From the NCBI GenBank assembly GCA_945910005.1, contig OX246747.1:1124947-1188946 (forward strand): a stretch of DNA of 64,000 nt, read 5' to 3'. The position numbers and the translations under genes are program-made. The notes beneath the pieces were generated by a model that saw only the letters and a program-made list of their open reading frames with translations, searched no databases and was not told the origin of the DNA. Source of the DNA: Isoperla grammatica. Taxonomy: Eukaryota; Arthropoda; Insecta; Plecoptera; Perlodidae. How positions within the stretch are numbered: position 1 is the stretch's first letter; each line of letters starts with the position of its first letter. Shown here in pieces: positions 59,141 through 64,000 of the stretch.

Positions 59141-60796
59141 TCTGTGGAAGGGGAGGGGGTGTCTGTGGAGGGGGTGCGCCCGAACAGAAAGCCAGGCACT
59201 CGTCCTTGGAGGGGAAGCGGTTGTGTCTATGGCGGGGTGTCTGTAGAGGGAGGGGTTGTGGAGGGGGTGACGCCCGAACAGAAAGCCAGGCACTCGTCCT
59301 TGGAGGGGAAGCGGTTGTGTCTATGGCGGGGTGTCTGTGGAGGGAGGGGTTGTGTCTATGGCGGGGTGTCTGTGGAGGGAGGGGTTGTGGAGGGGGTGAC
59401 GCCCGAACAGAAAGCCAGGCACTCGTCCTTGGAGGGGAAGCGGTTGTGTCTATGGCGGGGTGTCTGTGGAGGGAGGGGTTGTGGAGGGGGTGACGCCCGA
59501 ACAGAAAGCCAGTCACTCGTCCTTGGAGGGGAAGCGGTTGTGTCTATGGCGGGGTGTCTGTGGAGGGAGGGGTTGTGTCTATGGCGGGGTGTCTGTGGAG
59601 GGAGGGGTTGTGGAGGGGGTGACGCCCGAACAGAAAGCCAGGCACTCGTCCTTGGAGGGGAAGCGGTTGTGTCTATGGCGGGGTGTCTGTAGAGGGAGGG
59701 GTTGTGGAGGGGGTGACGCCCGAACAGAAAGCCAGGCACTCGTCCTTGGAGGGGAAGCGGTTGTGTCTATGGCGGGGTGTCTGTGGAGGGAGGGGTTGTG
59801 GAGGGGGTGACGCCCGAACAGAAAGCCAGGCACTCGTCCTTGGAGGGGAAGCGGTTGTGTCTATGGCGGGGTGTCTGTGAAGGGAGGGGTTGTGGAGGGG
59901 GTGACGCCCGAACAGAAAGCCAGGCACTCGTCCTTGGAGGGGAAGCGGTTGTGTCTATGGCGGGGTGTCTGTGGAGGGAGGGGTTGTGGAGGGGGTGACG
60001 CCCGAACAGAAAGCCAGGCACTCGTCCTTGGAGGGGAAGCGGTTGTGTCTATGGCGGGGTGTCTGTGGAGGGAGGGGTTGTGGAGGGGGTGACGCCCGAA
60101 CAGAAAGCCAGGCACTCGTCCTTGGAGGGGAAGCGGTTGTGTCTATGGCGGGGTGTCTGTGGAGGGAGGGGTTGTGGAGGGGGTGACGCCCGAACAGAAA
60201 GCCAGGCACTCGTCCTTGGAGGGGAAGCGGTTGTGTCTATGGCGGGGTGTCTGTAGAGGGAGGGGTTGTGGAGGGGGTGACGCCCGAACAGAAAGCCAGG
60301 CACTCGTCCTTGGAGGGGAAGCGGTTGTGTCTATGGCGGGGTGTCTGTGGAGGGAGGGGTTGTGGAGGGGGTTACGCCCGAACAGAAAGCCAGGCACTCG
60401 TCCTTGGAGGGGAAGCGGTTGTGTCTATGGCGGGGTGTCTGTGGAGGGAGGGGTTGTGGAGGGGGTGACGCCCGAACAGAAAGCCAGGCACTCGTCCTTG
60501 GAGGGGAAGCGGTTGTGTCTATGGCGGGGTGTCTGTAGAGGGAGGGGTTGTGGAGGGGGTGACGCCCGAACAGAAAGCCAGGCACTCGTCCTTGGAGGGG
60601 AAGCGGTTGTGTCTATGGCGGGGTGTCTGTGGAGGGAGGGGTTGTGGAGGGGGTGACGCCCGAACAGAAAGCCAGGCACTCGTCCTTGGAGGGGAAGCGG
60701 TTGTGTCTATGGCGGGGTGTCTGTGGAGGGAGGGGTTGTGGAGGGGGTGACGCCCGAACAGAAAGCCAGGCACTCGTCCTTGGAGGGGAAGCGGTT
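59141..60796 (-). repeat. 94-bp minisatellite built from the Kunitz exon tail, 17 copies
   Basis: Each 94-base unit contains on the minus strand the last part of the Kunitz exon (encoding FPSKDECLAFCSGV, with the fifth and sixth cysteines), followed by a C-rich stretch ending CCATAGACACAAC. The rightmost copy is the real exon end (60758-60796); homology stops where the exon reads GAGAACCGCTTCC. Two copies carry an extra partial duplication of the C-rich part (about 59340 and 59570). Since 94 is one more than a multiple of three, the frame rotates between copies, so the array cannot encode extra half-domains in order. Confidence 0.95.
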
Positions 60797-60924
60797 CTCG
60801 TTGCCTCCACATCCTCCGTAGATAAACAAGGTGCACTCACCAGTGCTGGCCTTGTAAGTCCACTGCCGCTTTAAACCCCTGCACGGCCCCTTGGCCGGGG
60901 GCAGCGAACACACTTCATGCGGGG
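60707..60924 (-). CDS. Kunitz/BPTI-domain exon of a secreted protease-inhibitor-type gene
   Basis: The exon starts after TTGTTACAG (AG at 60925-60926) in phase 1. It encodes one Kunitz domain from the first Cys (60910) to the sixth (60758), with spacing C-X8-C-X15-C-X7-C-X12-C-X3-C, exactly canonical. It includes LFIYGGCGGNENRF and the CRGLKRQW stretch. The P1 residue (after Cys2) is Arg, which predicts inhibition of trypsin-like serine proteases. After the domain the frame continues SGVTPSTTPPSTDTPP and stops at TAG (60707), already inside the 94-bp repeat. I see no good GT donor near the domain end, so this may be a terminal exon or one whose donor was disturbed by the repeat. Its phase fits the upstream exon ending at 61255. 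Confidence 0.88.
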
Positions 60925-61254
60925 CTGTAACAATATGGTTCACATTTCAATTATTGTCATCGATTTTTAGTTTTCGACTCATGAAATCAGCCTAGATATT
61001 ATCCTCTAGCTAGATCTGAAGATACTCTATAAATGGAAGAATTAAAACAGGATTACATAGAACTCTAAATATTATTGAAATTGCCTAATTTCAACAAAAA
61101 AGGATGAATTTTGTACCCTGTGTTTAACAATGTTTGTAAATCTCGACAACAACATCATTCAATTCTAAACCGTTGCCTCGTGCCGAGGTCTACTTGTGCT
61201 TGCGAGTTCGACGAGCCTCCGCTAGGCGGAGATCAAGTAGACTTTGATTCGTAC
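60925..61254 (-). other. intron between repeat exon and Kunitz exon
   Basis: AT-rich sequence from GTACGA (61254) to TTGTTACAG (60925), with phase 1 on both sides. If the donor is not used, the upstream frame instead stops at TAG 61190-61192 and this stretch is partly 3' UTR. Confidence 0.55.
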
Positions 61255-62511
61255 CTTTAGACCCCGACGTTGGCAGTGGCGTTCTATCTGTAGCCACCGT
61301 AGCGTCCGTAGAGCCCAGAGTGTACTCAGTTGCAGCTCTGTCAGTGTTCTCCAGTGGCGTAGCGTCCGTAGAGCCCAGAGTGTACTCGGTTGCAGCTCTG
61401 TCAGTGTTCTCCAGTGGCGTAGCGTCCGTAGAGCCCAGAGTGTACTCGGTTGCAGCTCTGTCAGTGTTATCCAGTGGCGTAGCGTCCGTAGAGCCCAGAG
61501 CGTACTCGGTTGCAGCTCTGTCAGTGTTATCCAGTGGCGTAGCGTCCGTAGAGCCCAGAGCGTACTCGGTTGCAGCTCTGTCAGTGTTCTCCAGTGGCGT
61601 AGCGTCCGTAGAGCCCAGAGTGTACTCGGTTGCAGCTCTGTCAGTGTTATCCAGTGGCGTAGCGTCCGTAGAGCCCAGAGTGTACTCAGTTGCAGCTCTG
61701 TCAGTGTTCTCCAGTGGCGTAGCGTCCGTAGAGCCCTGAGTGTACTCAGTTGCAGCTCTGTCAGTGTTCTCCAGTGGCGTAGCGTCCGTAGAGCCCAGAG
61801 TGTACTCGGTTGCAGCTCTGTCAGTGTTATCCAGTGGCGTAGCGTCCGTAGAGACCAGAGTGTACTCGGTTGCAGCTCTGTCAGTGTTATCCAGTGGCGT
61901 AGCGTCCGTAGAGCCCAGAGTGTACTCAGTTGCAGCTCTGTCAGTGTTCTCCAGTGGCGTAGCGTCCGTAGAGCCCTGAGTGTACTCAGTTGCAGCTCTG
62001 TCAGTGTTCTCCAGTGGCGTAGCGTCCGTAGAGCCCAGAGTGTACTCGGTTGCAGCTCTGTCAGTGTTATCCAGTGGCGTAGCGTCCGTAGAGCCCAGAG
62101 TGTACTCGGTTGCAGCTCTGTCAGTGTTCTCCAGTGGCGTAGCGTCCGTAGAGCCCAGAGTGTACTCGGTTGCAGCTCTGTCAGTGTTATCCAGTGGCGT
62201 AGCGTCCGTAGAGCCCAGAGTGTACTCGGTTGCAGCTCTGTCAGTGTTATCCAGTGGCGTAGTGTCCGTAGAGCCCAGAGTGTACTCGGTTGCAGCTCTG
62301 TCAGTGTTCTCCAGTGGCGTAGGGTCCGTAGAGCCCAGAGTGTACTCGGTTGCAGCTCTGTCAATGTTCTTCAGTGGGTCCGGCTCGAGCTCCAGCAGTT
62401 TGAAGTTGTCATCTATGAGAACTGGAAGTACCACCACCGGGCGCTCAAGTTCCTCCGCCTTCACCGAGCTGATTAGCCTCGTAATCCACTTGAGCAGACC
62501 GTCGAGCTTCT
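61255..62511 (-). CDS. exon encoding eighteen 20-residue Thr/Asp-rich repeats, upstream part of the Kunitz gene
   Basis: The acceptor TTATTTCCAG precedes 62511 on the minus strand; the exon opens in phase 1 with KLDGLLKWITRLISSVKAEE, an amphipathic helix-like lead, then LERPVVVLPVLIDDNFKLLE. From about 62372 come 18 copies of NTDRAATEYTLGSTDATPLE (60-bp unit) with no indel or stop. Variants are mostly amino-acid changing (E/D, T/A, L/Q, G/V, A/T/P). A donor AAAG|GTACGA at 61255 ends it in phase 1, matching the Kunitz exon. Without splicing there the frame ends at TAG 61190. The repeat is acidic and rich in Thr/Ser, like O-glycosylated linker or mucin-type sequence. No known domain recognised. 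The plus-strand 410-codon frame is a shadow. Confidence 0.7.
61297..62372 (-). repeat. 60-bp in-frame coding repeat, 18 copies
   Basis: Units are exactly 60 bases throughout. Substitutions recur in combinations (GAG/GAT with ACC/ACT), so units were shuffled by unequal exchange. Confidence 0.97.
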
Positions 62512-62650
62512 CTGGAAATAATCATTATTTATACTAATTAATTATTCACTAATTAATTAGCAGTAAGTGAGTGCTACACTAATGCAACATTTTGAAAATA
62601 ATAAAACAAATAACTAAACACGTTACAGACAAATAACGCGAGCGTGATAT
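62512..62650 (-). other. intron upstream of the repeat exon
   Basis: AT-rich, with a pyrimidine tract and CAG acceptor at its end. Bases 62574-62649 resemble 59049-59130 in the same orientation, indicating a duplicated gene module. Confidence 0.5.
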
Positions 62651-62752
62651 GGTGGGGTGGGTATGGTGGGGTGACTATAGCGGGGTGGTATGGTGGGGTG
62701 GGTATGGTGGCATGATATAATGGGGTGGTATGGTGGGGTGACTGGTGGAGCA
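62651..62752. repeat. G-rich short-unit repeat
   Basis: Irregular copies of GGTATGGTGGGGTG-type sequence. On the minus strand it reads CACCCCACCATACC and CACCCCGCTATAG, similar in style to the C-rich half of the 94-bp Kunitz minisatellite. Confidence 0.7.
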
Positions 62753-62761
62753 TGGTACGGC

Positions 62762-64000
62762 ATCCGGCTAAGCAGATTGGGGTGTTAATGTCGTAGACAG
62801 TCATAGAACTGAAACAGTGTTAATATTGCGACTACGACATCCGGCTAAGCAGATTGGGGTGTTAAATCTGTCGTAGACAGTCATAGAACTGAAACAGTGT
62901 TAATATTGCGAGTACGACATCCGGCTAAGCAGATTGGGGTGTTTAATGTGACGTAGACAGTCATAGAACTGAAACAGTGTTAATATTGCGACTACGACAT
63001 CCGGCTAAGCAGATTGGGGTGTTAAATGTGTCGTAGACAGTCATAGAACTGAAACAGTGTTAATATTGCGAGTACGACATCCGGCTAAGCAGATTGGGGT
63101 GTTAATGTCGTAGACAGTCATAGAACTGAAACAGTGTTAATATTGCGAGTACGACATCCGGCTAAGCAGATTGGGGTGTTTAATGTGTCGTAGACAGTCA
63201 TAGAACTGAAACAGTGTTAATATTGCGAGTACGACATCCGGCTAAGCAGATTGGGGTGTTAATGTCGTAGACAGTCATAGAACTGAAACAGTGTTAATAT
63301 TGCGAGTACGACATCCGGCTAAGCAGATTGGGGTGTTTAATGTGACGTAGACAGTCATAGAACTGAAACAGTGTTAATATTGCGACTACGACATCCGGCT
63401 AAGCAGATTGGGGTGTTAAATGTGTCGTAGACAGTCATAGAACTGAAACAGTGTTAATATTGCGAGTACGACATCCGGCTAAGCAGATTGGGGTGTTAAT
63501 GTCGTAGACAGTCATAGAACTGAAACAGTGTTAATATTGCGAGTACGACATCCGGCTAAGCAGATTGGGGTGTTAAATGTGTCGTAGACAGTCATAGAAC
63601 TGAAACAGTGTTAATATTGCGAGTACGACATCCGGCTAAGCAGATTGGGGTGTTAAATGTGTCGTAGACAGTCATAGAACTGAAACAGTGTTAATATTGC
63701 GAGTATGACATCCGGCTAAGCAGATTGGGGTGTTTAATGTGACGTAGACAGTCATAGAACTGAAACAGTGTTAATATTGCGACTACGACATCCGGCTAAG
63801 CAGATTGGGGTGTTAAATGTGTCGTAGACAGTCATAGAACTGAAACAGTGTTAATATTGCGACTACGACATCCGGCTAAGCAGATTGGGGTGTTAAATGT
63901 GTCGTAGACAGTCATAGAACTGAAACAGTGTTAATATTGCGACTACGACATCCGGCTAAGCAGATTGGGGTGTTAAATGTGTCGTAGACAGTCATAGAAC
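62762..64000. repeat. 77-80-bp tandem array, about 15 copies, runs off window end
   Basis: The unit starts CATCCGGCTAAGCAGATTGG and contains GACAGTCATAGAACTGAAAC. Length varies because of a short variable part (GTTAATGTCG, GTTAAATGTGTCG, GTTTAATGTGACG). The three length types alternate in a partly ordered series. The array continues past 64000. Confidence 0.96.

Noticed and set aside
59138..60874. Tandem Kunitz domains encoded by the 94-bp array
   Set aside because: Units contain only the last two cysteines, and the 94-base period shifts the frame each time, so no complete domain can be made from them.
61244..62476. 410-codon plus-strand open frame
   Set aside because: It is the antisense shadow of the 60-bp coding repeat; the minus strand has the splice sites and matches the phase of the Kunitz exon.

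Overview
This window is animal nuclear DNA. It has no bacterial-type gene order, and its few real coding pieces are short exons with GT/AG splice sites. About two thirds of it (roughly 43 of 64 kb, my estimate) is tandem repeat: more than 20 unrelated satellite and minisatellite arrays plus microsatellites and long poly-C/poly-G runs. Recognisable coding parts are one PTBP-type RNA-binding exon, a Kunitz exon with an upstream repeat-coding exon, an intact Ty3/Gypsy retrotransposon and a MADF fragment. These suggest an invertebrate, plausibly marine (crustacean or mollusc); the sequence alone does not settle the phylum.

Layout. 1-6.1 kb holds four minisatellites (51, 58, 47 and 83 bp units), a tRNA-SINE-like segment and a small MITE candidate. 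6.5-24.9 kb is one unbroken 71-bp satellite of about 260 copies, joined without spacer to a 20-bp satellite (24.9-26.9 kb). 27-31 kb is mostly unique AT-rich DNA with an 11-codon minisatellite, a (TCTG)n tract, a fold-back element and an imperfect hairpin. 31.0-35.0 kb holds a 12-copy 145-bp array and a 17-copy 112-bp array. 35.2-36.06 kb holds the PTBP-like exon (+ strand), preceded by three truncated copies of its own 5' end. 36.5-37.2 kb is a 120-bp array. A 49-bp minisatellite (38.8-44.5 kb) is split by the complete retrotransposon (39318-43881). 44.8-49.9 kb carries further arrays. 49.99-52.1 kb holds a MITE candidate and a TIR-like pair flanking a MADF fragment. 52.3-58.5 kb carries 122-, 68- and 46-bp arrays. 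59.1-62.5 kb (- strand) is part of a Kunitz gene: an exon of eighteen 20-residue repeats, then a Kunitz exon whose 3' end has been amplified into a 94-bp minisatellite. An 80-bp array runs off the end.

The recurring theme is tandem amplification at exon edges. The head of the PTBP exon with its 3' splice site, the tail of the Kunitz exon, the in-frame 60-bp coding repeat, and an exon-like 112-bp unit (ATG, 28 codons, GT donor) all sit in arrays. The two host genes are only partly inside the window, so their function comes from domain family alone.
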